From the NCBI RefSeq assembly GCF_000372725.1, contig NW_005200197.1:25160-89159 (forward strand): 64,000 nucleotides of DNA. Direction: 5' to 3'. Shown here piece after piece: positions 18,309-29,139 of the stretch. Every line of letters begins with the position of its first letter. The stretch's first letter is position 1. The DNA is from Emiliania huxleyi CCMP1516 (Eukaryota; Haptophyta; Isochrysidales; Noelaerhabdaceae). The translations under genes and the position numbers were made by a program. The notes beneath the pieces were generated by a model, which was given only the letters and a program-made list of their open reading frames with translations, was not told where the DNA came from and made no database searches.

Positions 18309-19649
18309 ATGGTACACGTCTCCCGGTCGTCGAAAGTCGATCCCAACGTTCCGATTGGGCTAGTACACACCGACCACGCCGGCCGCGGCGAGAGCTTTGC
18401 GGTGTCTCTGACGCCGCCCCCGAGGTTGCTGAGGCTAGGCTCTGGCTCGTGTGGTGCAACGCCCCGACAGGGCCTGGCTGCCGCGGCATCAGAGCTCGTG
18501 GGGGAATCCTCCGGAGGTGCTCCTGCGGTGGCGGCGGCCGCAGCTGGGAGCACCGCTGCCGCTCGGGTCTTTGTGGGAACTTGGAACCTGCATGGTAAGG
18601 ACCCACCGCGTGACTTGCGACCCTGGCTTCAAGCCGGCACTGACACTGGCGCACCGCAGTACGACATGTACGCCATCGGCACCCAGGAGGCATGCCGCTC
18701 GATAGAGATGTCGCTGCTGCTGCCCTCAAAGGCAAAGTGGGAGGCGAAGCTTCGCGAGGCGCTCGGGGGCGAGTACGTTTGTGTCGCCTCGCACACACTC
18801 GCGGCGATCCACCTCGCGTTGTTTGTGCGCCGCGGCCTGCTCCCCTCGATCAGCCACGTGCGAACAGCCCATGTCGCCACTGGCATTGGCAATGCGCTCG
18901 GCAACAAAGGCGGCGTCGGTGTATCGCTCAGCCTGGGCCAAACGACGATGCTGTTTGTCAACAGTCACCTCGCAGCGCACACGAGCGCAGTAGCGCAGCG
19001 CAACGCCGACTACCGCCGGATCGACACACAACTCGGGCTGCGCCCTCCTCCGTGGCGCGGCGACCCTCAAGGTGGAGAGGGGCCGTCGTGCAGCGCCGCC
19101 TTTGATGTCTGCGTCTGGCTCGGAGACCTGAACTACCGGGTGTGTGGAAACCGCAAGATCATCGACTCGCTGCTACAACCGCCGAGCGAGATGGATTGCA
19201 GGTCGTCGCATTGGGAGGGTGCAGGTGCTCACTGGGACAGCATGCGAGCAGTGCTGCTCGCCAATGACCAGCTCACGCAAGAGAGGGCGGCCGGAAGGGC
19301 CTTTCACGGCTTCCAGGAGGCACCCATCGCCTTTCGGCCAACGTACAAGTATGACGTGGAGAGTGATCGCTACGACACCTCCGAGAAGTGCCGCGTCCCC
19401 GCCTATACGGACCGCGTGCTATGGCGGGAGATGCAGCCGGGCTCTGTACGAGTAGAGCGGTACGACTCGTGTGCGGAGATGCGCACATCAGACCACCGGG
19501 CCGTCTTGGCCGATCTCACCGTGACGTACGCGATGGGCGACTCGCGCCTGAGCGGCAATAAGGGGCCGAAACGTCGAGCGTTGGCGAGTTCGGCGGGTGG
19601 TGGCTACAGCGTCAGCGAGAGGGAGAGCGCCTTTTGTGCTTTGATGTAA
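18309..19649 (+). CDS. inositol polyphosphate 5-phosphatase with C-terminal CAAX box
   Basis: Removes the 5-phosphate from inositol phosphates or phosphoinositides. A single 446-codon exon. Catalytic motifs in order: GTWN (90-93), IGTQE (ends 127), GNKGGVGVSL (about 198-207), NSH (218-220), WLGDLNYR (270-277), PAYTDRVLW (364-372) and SDHRAV (394-399); the Mg-binding and acid/base residues of the family are all present. The first 85 residues are Ala/Gly-rich and probably disordered. The protein ends C-A-L-M, a CAAX box, so farnesylation and membrane attachment are likely, as in animal INPP5A/INPP5E. Its neighbour across the shared promoter is the cNMP/RGS protein, suggesting (inference) a signalling pair. 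No introns. Confidence 0.93.
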   Translation: MVHVSRSSKVDPNVPIGLVHTDHAGRGESFAVSLTPPPRLLRLGSGSCGATPRQGLAAAASELVGESSGGAPAVAAAAAGSTAAARVFVGTWNLHGKDPPRDLRPWLQAGTDTGAPQYDMYAIGTQEACRSIEMSLLLPSKAKWEAKLREALGGEYVCVASHTLAAIHLALFVRRGLLPSISHVRTAHVATGIGNALGNKGGVGVSLSLGQTTMLFVNSHLAAHTSAVAQRNADYRRIDTQLGLRPPPWRGDPQGGEGPSCSAAFDVCVWLGDLNYRVCGNRKIIDSLLQPPSEMDCRSSHWEGAGAHWDSMRAVLLANDQLTQERAAGRAFHGFQEAPIAFRPTYKYDVESDRYDTSEKCRVPAYTDRVLWREMQPGSVRVERYDSCAEMRTSDHRAVLADLTVTYAMGDSRLSGNKGPKRRALASSAGGGYSVSERESAFCALM

Positions 19650-19907
19650 AACCAGAAGAGATAGCGCCAGTGGGGGTCTCTCGCGCAGGCTCAAGCGGAG
19701 GGGGGGTCACGCGGCCATGCACCTTTGCACACGCTCTTGTCGCGAGTTTTTCCGACCGACCCCCCGGGTCCCCGCGCGCTGGGCTCTCACCTCTCTCCGC
19801 ACGGTCTCAGGTCTCACGGTCAGCCGCACCGTTGTGCGTTGTCCGTTGAGAAAAAATGAATTCATGCGGCTCCACGTACGGAGGACGTAGTGCTCATCTT
19901 CATATCT

Positions 19908-20212
19908 AAATAAATAAATAAATAAAAACGGGCACCTCTCTACTGTGAGATGGGTAAAAAGGAACAGGTCCCCGCCCTTGCGATCTTTGTGCAGGGTTCT
20001 TTGTGGGTGTGGTCGGCGACTAGCCGGGGTCGTCCTCCCGATGGGGGACTAGCACTAGCCGTCTTCCACATGGCCCCTCGGGTCCCTGCTGCTCCTAATC
20101 TCTTCGTACATCCTCCTGCTGATCTCCGCAAAGTCCTGCTCCCTCCCTCGTCTCGCCCTGCGCGTCTGCTCCGCCTCACCGTCTTCTGCCCTGCGTCGTG
20201 TCTGGCGACGGG
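19908..20212 (-). mobile_element. SINE-like retroposon with 14-bp target duplication
   Basis: TCATCTTCATATCT flanks both ends (19894-19907 and 20213-20226). Read on the minus strand the 305-bp element ends in a (TTTA)n tail (plus-strand AAATAAATAAATA from 19908). Direct flanking repeats plus a simple 3' tail mark LINE-mobilised SINEs. An inverted copy, near-identical over about 260 bp, is at 24560-24850. No Pol III A/B box was confirmed. Confidence 0.8.
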
Positions 20213-20226
20213 TCATCTTCATATCT

Positions 20227-20506
20227 CAACTTAGCTGTAGCTCTTCAGATGTCGAATGTATTTCGTCCCAGCGTTATAAATAAGTAACTAAAGCACTGGG
20301 CACCGCCGCCTCGCCGCGCCGCAATACACTGTATAATTGAACTGTGAACACCGGCGGCATAACCAATCGCGAGTCGGGATTCGGGTCTCTCATCGGGTTT
20401 GCTCAGGCCCCTTGGGAGACTGCAGCTCTCCTCCCCCGTCCTGGGGCCACGTTGCCGCAGCGGGACGCCTGCCGACGCGGCTACCTGGAAGACGCCGCCC
20501 AGAGAG
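20227..20506. other. intergenic downstream of SINE
   Basis: Between the SINE and the thioredoxin stop codon. No coding signal seen. Confidence 0.4.
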
Positions 20507-21551
20507 CTACTGCGTGAGCGCCCCCTCCGCCTCCTTGGTTATCGCCCACTCCTCGAGGCCTTGCGTTGTCCTCTCGCCGTCGTACGCTCCCTGAGGCGTG
20601 CCGCGCCAAGGTGAGCCGTCGGCGCGGGGCGCACGCGCGGGCGGGCGTGGGTGGCGGAGCTTCTCCTCGCCTGCAGCTCGCCCGCCCGGAACCAGAGCAA
20701 GGTTGGGTACCCGCTCGCGTCCTCGCTGTCTCCAGCGACTCCAAAGTCGGTGCAGACGTCGGCGTGCTTGGAGCAATCGACCTGCGCAACCTTGAGCTTG
20801 CCTGCGGAGCGCGAGAGGGCGCGCGCAGGATCAGCCTCCCGGGAGGCCACGGCGGAAAGCGGCGAGGGCGGCGGCGGCGGCGGCGGCGGCGGCGCGGTTG
20901 GCCGGCTCTCGCGCCTGCGAGTTTCGTCGCCTGCGCCTTCAGCTTCGCCTCGAGGCCGTCGAGGGCCTCAGTCGCCTCGACGCAGTGCGGGCAGCTCTTG
21001 TCCGTGAAGCTGATGACGTGCGACCCTTGGAAGCCCTTTGCCCGGACCGACTGCCCGTCAAACGCCTTCTCCGAGGCAAACGGCGCCTGCGGGCGGGAGA
21101 ACCGACGATGAGAGGCCTCCTCGCCCTCTCGGGCGGCGCAGCGCGCTGCGCGGAGGGCCGCCTTGATGGCCTTTGGCTTCTTGGCCTTGCCGCCGGCCGG
21201 GACGAGCACGACCCAAGCGAGTGCCACGAGCACCGCGAGCGCAGAGAGCACAAACACGATGTTGGCGCTCTTGGCCGGCTTCGGTGCCGCTGGCTTGAGC
21301 GGCTTCTCCGCCTTTGGCGACTTCCCCGCCGCGCTCGTCGTCTTGGCTGCGGCCTTGGCACCACTGGGCTCAACGGAATCAGCTGCGGCGAGCTCGTCGG
21401 CCTTCTTCTCGCCGTCGGCCTTCTTCTCGGACTTGGCGGGCGTGGCGGGCCGGGCGGGTGACTTTGAGCGGGCGGGCGATTTCGATCGCGCGGGCGACTT
21501 GCCAGCGGCGGGCGAACGGCTGCGCGCCGGCGAGACGGCTGACCGGGGCAT
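20507..21551 (-). CDS. membrane-anchored thioredoxin/PDI-like protein (CPHC)
   Basis: Exons 21551-21162, 21086-20915, 20801-20671 and 20590-20507 give 258 residues. All three introns have GC donors (at 21161, 20914 and 20670), and frame is kept at each. The N-terminal 95 residues are a Lys/Ser/Pro-rich SPARSKSPAR repeat region, then one membrane helix (NIVFVLSALAVLVALAWVVL, about 97-116). Then comes a thioredoxin fold: GSHVISFTDKSCPHC, with the redox pair at Cys162/Cys165, KLKVAQVDCSKHADVC, and cis-Pro in YPTLLWF. It ends YDGERTTQGLEEWA, typical of PDI-type Trx domains. CPHC is intermediate between Trx CGPC and DsbA CPHC. Likely an endomembrane disulfide enzyme; topology is inference. The start at 21551 is chosen because upstream codons are Arg-rich and divergently shared with the next gene. 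Confidence 0.8.
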
Positions 21552-21799
21552 ATACACACCTCGACGCCAGTGGACAATGGGCGTTTTGCGAGAAAAGAAT
21601 GGGGCGGCCGTATTCTTCCTGCGCGTCCCAGCGGCCCTAGTGCCACCAGCAAGCAGCCGGCTGCATGGGGCGAGAGGGTGCGTTTGAACGGCCTTTTCAA
21701 AGGTGTGAAACGTGGGCCCCGTATCCTCAAGAGGAGCCAAACCCAGCGGAAGGCGCGCGGTGTACATTCGTTAACGACCTGCCAGTCGGGCCCGCGGCC
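21552..21799. promoter_or_regulatory. head-to-head promoter region
   Basis: 248 bp between the ATGs of the thioredoxin (minus) and bromodomain (plus) genes. Contains GAAAAGAATG, a motif seen near other starts in the window. Confidence 0.35.
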
Positions 21800-24199
21800 A
21801 TGTCGAAGCGTCCGAGCGGCAGCTCGGCGGCCGCGCAGAAGAAGAAGATGCTCACGCGCGACCGCTTCAAGTACCGGCTGATGCGCGTGAACCCCACCGA
21901 CTTTGACGTCGAGGAGCTGAGCGCGGCTCAGCTCGTGGCGTTCGAGCAGCGGCACCCGCAGATCGCGGCGCGGTGGATCAATGGCGAGGACGCGGCGCCG
22001 AGCTGGCAGCAGTCCTGCGGCTCCATCCTCAAGGGTCTGATGGCGACAAAGACGGCCGCGCCCTTCAACACTCCCGTCGACCCGGTCGCGCTCAACCTTC
22101 CCGACTATTTCACGATCGTCGAGAACCCGATGGACTTTGGCGCGCGCGCCCGCGCGCACCGGAGCGACCTCGCGCTCTTCCCCTCCCCTCCCCTCCCCGC
22201 CGCCAGGGCCGGCCAGAGCGCCTCCTCTCCGAGCCCTCCTCCCGCGCCCAGGCACCGTGCGGCTGCACCTGTCGGGCGGCAAGTTCGGCTCGGCCGACGA
22301 CTTCAAGGCGGCGGTGCACCTGACGCTGAACAACGCGATGCGCTTCAACCCGCCAGGCGAGGCGGGAGCGCAGGGCGGGGGTGCCCGTGAGCGGAGGAGG
22401 GTCGGGAGGAGGGTCGGCTCACCTGGCTCGCGGCTGGTGCGGCGACACGTGGCACGCGCCCCCCGCAGGCAACCTCGTGCACGAGGACGCGCGCAAGCTC
22501 CTCACGGTACCGCTTCGCCCTCCGCGAGACCGCCCTCCCCGCGCGCCTCGCGCCCTTCGCCCCACGGCCCCTCCCCCCCCGTCCCCTCTCCCGCCCGCCG
22601 CCAGACCTTCGACCGGAAGTTCGCCTCGCTGCACCTCGACGCGCCGCCGCCGCCGCCCGCCGAGAGGGAGGCGCTTGCCCAGGACCACTCGCCCGACGCG
22701 CCGCAGCCAGCCGCAGCGCCGGCGGCGGCCGGTGCGGCTGGCGGCGGAGTGCAGCGCCAGACCTCGATGGCCGCTGTCGAGCGGACGGCGTCGGCGTCGT
22801 CGGCGGCTGCGGCGGCGGTGCAGGCGTTCGAGCAGCAGCAGGCGGAGGCGGCGGCGGCGGCGCAGGAGCAGGCGAGGCAGCAGCAGCGGCAGCAGGAGGA
22901 GGCGGCCGAGATGGACGCGTGGGCGAGCAGCAACCTCGGGGAGGAGGAGGCTGCGGCGGAGGAGGCGCTTGTTTCTCATCTAGTAGTCCTCTATGAGTCG
23001 AGCTAAGCCCTGAGTCAAGCGGTCTTAGTCAAGCGGTCCTCTCCTCCCCGCCTCGGACGATGGACTGAGCTGGGCTACGTGCTGAACTGGTTAGGCGGCG
23101 GTCAAGCCGGTCCTCTCCGACTCGGACTCCGACTCGGAGGACGCAGCAGCAGGCGGAGCGGCGCCGGCGCCCGCCGCTCCCGCCGCCGCGCCGGCGGGCC
23201 CTTCGGCGGTCAACTCGGCGGTCAACTTTGACGAGCTCGACGACGGCGGCGAGGCGGGGGCGGGGGCGGGGCAGGGCGGGCCGGCCGGCGGAGAGGAGGG
23301 CGGCGCGCCGAACGGGGTGGCGGGCAAGCAGCCGGCGACGGGCGGCAAGCACCCTGCGACGGGCGGCAAGCACGAGAGCACGGGAGGCAAGCAGCCCCTC
23401 GGCTCGCTCGAGGAGGACGACGCGTCTGTGGTGAGCAGCCGTAGTAGCGGCAGCGGTGGCGGTTAGCAGTCGGAGTAGTAGCAGCAGCGGCGGCGGTGCG
23501 GCGGCGGTGGCGGCGGCGGTGCTGGCAGCAGCAGTCGGCTCGCTCGGAGAAGTGAGCGACGCGTCTGCGGTGGGTGTGCGGGGAGGCGGGGGGCGGCGAA
23601 GGGGCGGGTGGCGGCGCTTGCCTCGTTCCTCTCCTCCTCGGCCCTCCCCTCCTCGGCCCTCCCCTCCTCGGCCCTCCCCTCCTCGGCCCTCCCCTCCTCG
23701 GCCCTCCCCTCCTCGGCCCTCCCCTCCTCGGCCCTCCCCTCCTCGGCCCTCCCCTCCTCGGCCCTCCCCTCCTCGGCCCTCCCCTCCTCGGCCCTCCCCT
23801 CCTCGGCCCTCCCCTCCTCGGCCCTCCCCTCCTCGGCCGTCTCCTCCTCGACCGTCTCCTCGTCGCGGCCAGGTTGGCGACTCGGAGATGGGAGACTCGG
23901 AGCTGGGGGACGAGGCGTCCGAGGTTGCGTCCGAGGCGGACGGGGACGCGATCTCCGAGTCGGACCTGTTCGACCTGGAGAGCGACGGCGAGGGGCTCGG
24001 CGACGACGGGCTCGACGGGATGAGCGAGGCGGGCTACAGCAGCAGGCAGGGCGAGGAGGAGAGCGAGGGCGAGTACGACGCCTCCGAGGCGGGGGAGGAC
24101 GAGGCGGGGGAGGACGAGGCGGACGGCGCAGCCTCCGAGGCGGCCTCGGAGGGCGGCAGCGGCGGCGACCCGTCCGACTCTCTCTTTGACGACGAGTGA
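21800..24199 (+). CDS. bromodomain protein (BET/GTE-like) with acidic tail
   Basis: Reads acetyl-lysine on chromatin. Exons 21800-22139, 22252-22356, 22469-22506, 22605-22964, 23095-23430 and 23873-24199 total 501 codons plus stop. The bromodomain spans exons 1-4: WQQSCGSILKGLMATKTAAP, PDYFTIVENPMDFG|TVRLHL, DFKAAVHLTLNNAMRFNPPG, NLVHEDARKLL; the conserved Asn of NNAMRFNPPG is present. After it come an Ala/Gln-rich helix, a SDSDSDSE acidic patch, KQPATGGKHPATGGK repeats, and a C-terminal tail very rich in Glu/Asp/Ser. There is no second bromodomain and no recognised ET domain. Donors: GC 22140, GC 22357, GT 22507, GC 22965, GT 23431. Intron 23431-23872 holds a 15-bp array. Confidence 0.83.
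23633..23838. repeat. 15-bp tandem array (CCTCCTCGGCCCTCC)
   Basis: About 14 near-perfect 15-bp units in the last intron of the bromodomain gene. Because 15 is a multiple of three it produces long false ORFs in all frames. Confidence 0.95.
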
Positions 24200-24536
24200 C
24201 CTGCACGAGTGACCCTCTCGGCGGAGGCAGAGGCGGCGAGCGGCGGGCGGCAGCTCACTCGGCGGGCGCGGGAGGGAGCCGGCCTCTGGCTGGCCGCCGG
24301 ACAAAGGGGGAGGTAGCCAGGCGGGCAGGGGGAGGAGCGTAGCCATAGGCAGAGAGCGAGAGAGAGGAGCGAGCAAACGAACGCAACACCCGAGCGGTGC
24401 GGCCGGCTGTCACACCGGGCAGCGCAGAGTGCGCGAGACGCGCTCGAGGAGAAGAGAGGCGGAGAGAGAGTCCGCTCTCTCCGCCGTACCGTCATGTGCC
24501 ATAAAACAAAATCACATGGTATCTGTGTTCGTCCGA

Positions 24537-24920
24537 AATAAATAAATAAAACGGACACCTCTAGCTTCGCCACAGCCACGACGCAGGGCAGAAGACGGTG
24601 AGGCGGAGCAGACGCGCAGGGCGAGACGAGGGAGGGAGCAGGACTTTGCGGAGATCAGCAGGAGGATGTACGAAGAGATTAGGAGCAGCAGGGACCCGAG
24701 GGACCATGTGGAAGACGGCTAGTGCTAGTCCCCCATCGGGAGGACGACCCCGGCTAGTCACCGACCACACCCACAAAGAACCCTGCACAAAGATCGCAAG
24801 GGCGGGGACCTGATCCTTTTTACCCATCTCACAGTAGAGAGGTGTCCGTTTTTATTTATTTATTTATTTACTGTGAGATGGGTAAAATTTGTGAAAAGGA
24901 ACAGGTCGGAGGTCGCCACG
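24537..24920 (+). mobile_element. composite SINE: nested inverted copies with 15-bp target duplication
   Basis: TCTGTGTTCGTCCGA is repeated at 24522-24536 and 24921-24935. Inside, a plus-oriented SINE (about 24569-24871, ending in a TTTATTTATTTA tail) is bordered by pieces of a minus-oriented copy: AAATAAATAAAACGGACACC on the left and CTGTGAGATGGGTAAA plus GGAACAGGTC on the right. Best explained as one SINE inserted into another. Inverted relative to 19908-20212. Confidence 0.75.
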
Positions 24921-24935
24921 TCTGTGTTCGTCCGA

Positions 24936-26108
24936 GTGTGCGTGAGGGAAATTCTTTTTCCACCAGCGGGATCCTCCGAAATACTGTCCCGTTTTGCTGT
25001 TCACAGCTAGGGACGGCCTCTGCGGCAAAGTCAAACCACCCCACCACCCTCCCTCCCTCCCACCTACCTACCGCAGCAAACCTTCGGCTCCCGCTCAGAG
25101 GCTCGCCGCGCCCGTGCGGCGCGCCGAGGCGGCGCCGAGGCCGGCGCCTTGCACCCGGCCCGCGGCCGGCACCGCCTCGCCCCACAACTGACCGCCCTGC
25201 GGCCCCTGCGCAGGCGTGCCACAGCGTCGCTCAAAAGCGACGGCCGGGTGTGGGCTGCTCCCTTGCCCCGTCACCCGCCGCGCCCTCACCCGGCCGCCTC
25301 ACCGCGCACGGAGCGCTCGGCTGCTCGCCGCCGCCGCCGCGCGTCCCGCGCCGCCACGCTTCCTGACGCGCGCTCTGCACCAGAGCGCGCGTCGCTGGCA
25401 CAGACGGAGCAGCGACCGCGCCAGCGGTCGCTGCTCCGCCCCTCCGTCGCGCGCGCCGCGCGCGCGCTGCCGCCGCCGCCGCCGCCGCCCCCTCCTTGAA
25501 GTTTTTGCCTCGGTGTGGTGTGTGGTGCAGCGCGCGCGCTGCGCGCTGCGCGCGCCCCCGCCCCCGCCCCCGCCCCCGCCCCCGCCCCCCCCCCCCCTCC
25601 CGCCCCCCGTGTGCGTAGAAAGTGGAACCGATCGAGAGGTGCCGCTGCCGGAGCCGCCGTGTGTGACACATGTTGTGGCACGTGAATGAGACAGAGCCGG
25701 CGCGCGCAGCGCGCGGCGGCGTTGGTTTTATGCAACATGCAAACGGGACGGCCTGCGCAGCCTCTAACTATTTATGATTGTTTTCAACCCTTTTCCTGGC
25801 TCACAAGCTAAAGATGTTCACGGGCCCCCTCTTCGCATGGGGGGCCCCGGGTACTCTTTAGCTGTACTCGTCAGGCAGGTGTTGTTGTGTTTTCGCGGGC
25901 AGCTTTCAGCCCAGAAGTTTTGACTCTCTCGAAGTTTTGCGAGAAGTTTTGCGTTTCTTTTTTTACAGTGCGAGAAGTTTTGCGTCAGGTGGTTCTGTGC
26001 TAGCACGCGCCAGTCCGCACCTGTGTCGAGCCTGTCTGCTGTGAAAAAAAAAGGCGCTGAAAATTCTTTACAGCGCGGCGCGGCGAGGTGTGCAGAGACG
26101 GTGAGGCG
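24936..26108. other. low-complexity intergenic region
   Basis: GC-rich with CCG/CGC runs (25470-25500), a poly-C/GCCCCC tract (25550-25600) and GCGCGC palindromes near 25530-25550. Repeated GAAGTTTTGCG motifs lie at 25910-25985. No gene recognised. Confidence 0.45.
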
Positions 26109-26642
26109 ATGAGCGGAGAGGAGGGATCGGAGCCGGATGCGGCGGCGGCCACTGGTGTGCAGGCGTGCGAGGAAGAGGCTCGAGGAGGAGAGGCCAAACG
26201 CGTCAAGCGAGCCCCAGCACAGCCATCGCGACCTCAGACGGCCGGTGGCGCGGCGGGGTCCAGCACGCTGGCAGACGATCTGACGGCGGACCTCTACAGC
26301 AACCTCGTCGACGTGCCGCAGCGGCCATCCGACTTCACGCTTCGCCGCTCGCTCGCCGCCGCTAAGGGCGAGCGTGAGGCGCTCGAGGCGGAGGTGCTGA
26401 CGCTGAGGGAGGCGGTCGGCACGGCCAAAGAGCGGCTGCAGACCTCGGTGCGCTCCGCTTGCGTCATCCTCTGCACCGCCCGACGCGAGCTCCGGCGCAA
26501 AGGGGATCGACTCGCCGCTTTGCAGAAGCAGGGCGGTCGCAAGCCGCACAGCAGCACCGCGCCTGGGCTTGGATGCGTCGGCGCAGGGCCGGTGGTAGAG
26601 GGCAGAGGCTCTCGGCGCGCCTCGTCGAGCGGCGACGTGTGA
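26109..26642 (+). CDS. small coiled-coil protein, unknown
   Basis: Single exon, 177 codons plus stop, starting MSGEEGSEPDAAAATGV. Residues 65-155 look structured: TLADDLTADLYSNLVDVPQR, PSDFTLRRSLAAAKGEREAL, then heptad-like LEAEVLTLREAVGTAKERL and CVILCTARRELRRKG. The ends are Ser/Gly/Arg-rich. The mixed composition and clear charged heptads, unlike surrounding filler, argue it is real. Family not recognised; a nuclear or centrosomal adaptor would be a guess. Confidence 0.55.
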   Translation: MSGEEGSEPDAAAATGVQACEEEARGGEAKRVKRAPAQPSRPQTAGGAAGSSTLADDLTADLYSNLVDVPQRPSDFTLRRSLAAAKGEREALEAEVLTLREAVGTAKERLQTSVRSACVILCTARRELRRKGDRLAALQKQGGRKPHSSTAPGLGCVGAGPVVEGRGSRRASSSGDV

Positions 26643-27279
26643 GGACGCTAAATCAAATTTATAATACTGAGCATGCAGCAGCCCCCCACCGGCCCACACG
26701 CACTCAACACATCGCAGCGCGGAAGCGCCGGCCACACATTCCGGGTCTCGCTCTCCCCGCGCGCGCCGGCGGGGCGCGGACGGCGACCCCGCCGCGACCG
26801 ACTGCTACGGCTACGCCAGACGACCTGCCAGACGGGAGCGCACAGGGGAGTAGGTTTTTTATTGACGGCGTGAGCCGTGACGCAGGCCGGCGCACTCCCC
26901 CCCCCCCTCCCCCCCTAGGAAAGTAACAAACCCAAGCATCGCAGAGGCACCCAGCCACCCAACGCGCGCAGCGCGCCTCGGTGTCCTCCCGATGGGGCTG
27001 CGTGCACGATAACATCTCGACATGCACGGCCCTCAGCCGCTCCCTGGCACGATTCGGGCAACCGGACGATGGATCCATCAGCACCCGCTCGTGAGACGCA
27101 GCCGGGGCACCACGACTCCGCGAGAGAGCGTGAAAGCTGGACAGCGAGCAGCAGGAGGCACGCGCCAGGGTGTGCGGGCAGGGAGACGCGAGCTCGAGTG
27201 GGAGAGGGCCAGTCCCGCCCGTCCCCTGCATCGGTGGACGGCACTGCTTCGCCCCTCCCATGCCGCCGCCCGAGCTCGA
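26643..27279. other. intergenic, no gene seen
   Basis: Between the 3' ends of the coiled-coil gene and the minus-strand PRP38 gene. Only a poly-C run at 26900-26920 stands out. Confidence 0.4.
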
Positions 27280-29139
27280 CTACCGCTTTCGCGAAGTGTA
27301 GTCGCTGCCGACACGGCCGCCGTGTAAGCCCGACCGCGCCGCCTGCAGGGCGCGCAGCCGAGCGAGCTTCTCGGTCGCTGACTCGGCCTTCGGCGCGTCG
27401 GCGTCGCCGCCCTCCTCCTCGAGCCGCGGCCGCTTCGCCTCCGGCTCCGGCGCCGCGCGGTCATTCGAGCGGTCGTGTGCCCGGTCGTGTGCCCGGTCGT
27501 GTGCCCGGTCGGGCTGCCGGAGCAGCTCCTCGTGCGGCGGGGCGGAGGGCGGGGGAGGGGCGGGAGGGGCGGGAGGGGCGGGAGGGCTTGCGTACACGGG
27601 CGGCTGGGACGAGCCGCCGGCTGGCCTCTCCTCCCTCCCCCTCTCCTCCCTCCCCCTCTCCTCCCGCCGCCGATCGTAGTAGCCGCCGCCGCCGCCGCCG
27701 TAGCCGCCGCCGCCGCCGCCGTAGCCGCCGTAGCCGCCGCCGCCGCCGCCGTAGCCGCCGCCGCCGCCGCCGTAGCCGCCGCCGCCGCTGCCGCCGCCGC
27801 CGCCGTAGCCGCTTCCGCTCCCGCCATACCCACCTCCGCCATACCCGCCTCCGCCATACCCGCCTCCGCCATAGCCGGCTCCGCGGCCGTAGTCGCCTCC
27901 GCGGCCGTAGTCGCCCCGCTCCCCTCGGTAGTCGCCCCGCTCCCCTCGGAAGGCGTCTCCGCCTCCTCGATACTCGTCGTCGCGCCGCTCGTCGCGCCGC
28001 TCGTAGTCGCGCCGCTCGTACCGCTCGTCCCTCCGCCCCTCCTCCCTCCGCCCCTCGCCGCGCCGCCCCTCCGCGGGCTGGTCGAGGTCGGCGTACCGAG
28101 GCGGGTTCGAGGGGCGCTGCTCCTCGTACGGCCGCTCCTCGCGCCGCTCCTCGCGCCGCTCCTCGCGCCGCTCCTCGCGCCGCTCCTCGCGCCGCTCCTC
28201 GCGCCGCTCATCGCGCCGCTCATCCCGCCGACCGCGCTCGTCGTCGTCGCGCCGCTCGTCGCGCCGCTCGCGGTCGCGCCCGCGCTCGCGTTGGGTCCCG
28301 GCGGCCGTCGCCTCAGCGAGCTTCTTTTCAATGTCCCGGGCGACGGGGACAGGCAGGCGAGGCAGCATCGTGTCGTACCACTCGAGCTCGGTGCAGAGGC
28401 TGGGGGGGGGGGGGGGCGGGGGGGCCGCCGCAAAGGGCGCCCGTGTTCCCCAGGGGTGCGGAGGAAAGGAAAAGGGGAGGGCGGGGGAGGGGGCAAAGGG
28501 CGGGGGAGAGGGCGGGGAGAGCGCTCACCGGCGGACGAAGGAACCGAGGGTGCTCCGCTCTCCGCCCTCGCCGAGCTGGGACCACATCTCCGGGTCGCTC
28601 ACGTACGGCTCGTACCACCCCCACAGCTCCTTGGGCTCGCAGACGTAGCGCAGGTACAGCAGGCCGATCGCGCGGATGTACGGCGAGTCTTTGTGCGTGA
28701 CGAGGCGCAGGATCTGGTTGCGGGTGAGCTGCAGCGTGTAGAGCTTGAAGAGCAGCATGTACGCCGTCGATGGCACGCCCGCGTTCGAGACGCCCCGCAG
28801 GCCAGAGCACATGCCCGCGGCGCGCTGCGCCTTGTGTGTGCCGGGCCGCCACGGGGTGATGTACGTGCAGTCGTAGTAGATCTGGTCGACGACCTCCTCG
28901 AAAGTGGAGAGCTCGCCGAGCCCCTTGAAGTAGTCGTGCGAGCGGATGTTCTCAATCAGCATGCTGTTGAGGTTCATGTTGCCCACCGCCGAGTATGGGT
29001 GGCACGGCAGCACGTCTGTCAAGTTCTCGCGCTTGTCGTCCTTGTCGTCAACGTCGGCGAACGCCTGCGGCAGGTTCTTGCCGTTTGGGTTCTGCAGCCG
29101 GTCGTCGTTGCGGCCGCTGGAGTAGTTATTCTTGACCAT
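27280..29139 (-). CDS. PRP38: PRP38-family pre-mRNA splicing factor (PRP38B-like)
   Basis: PRP38 proteins are needed for spliceosome activation. Two exons, 29139-28529 and 28399-27280, phase-checked across a 129-nt GT-AG intron (28400-28528); 576 residues. The PRP38 domain is clear: NMNLNSMLIENIRSHDYFK, FEEVVDQIYYDCTYITPW, CSGLRGVSNAGVPSTAYMLL, LTRNQILRLVTHKDSPYIRA, LWGWYEPYVSDPEMW, then TELEWYDTMLPRLPVPVARD across the junction. The C-terminal 340 residues are Arg/Glu/Asp-rich repeats (RRDERRDERREER), then a Gly/Tyr-rich region (YGGGGYGGGG) and a short Lys/Arg end, comparable to the RS-like tail of animal PRPF38B. The Gly-rich part makes long antisense frames. Tandem with the desaturase, 238 bp downstream of its stop. 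Confidence 0.9.

Noticed and set aside
23456-24199. Several long ORFs over the 15-bp array
   Set aside because: The unit length is a multiple of three, so all frames stay open. Only the acidic exon from 23873 continues the bromodomain gene.
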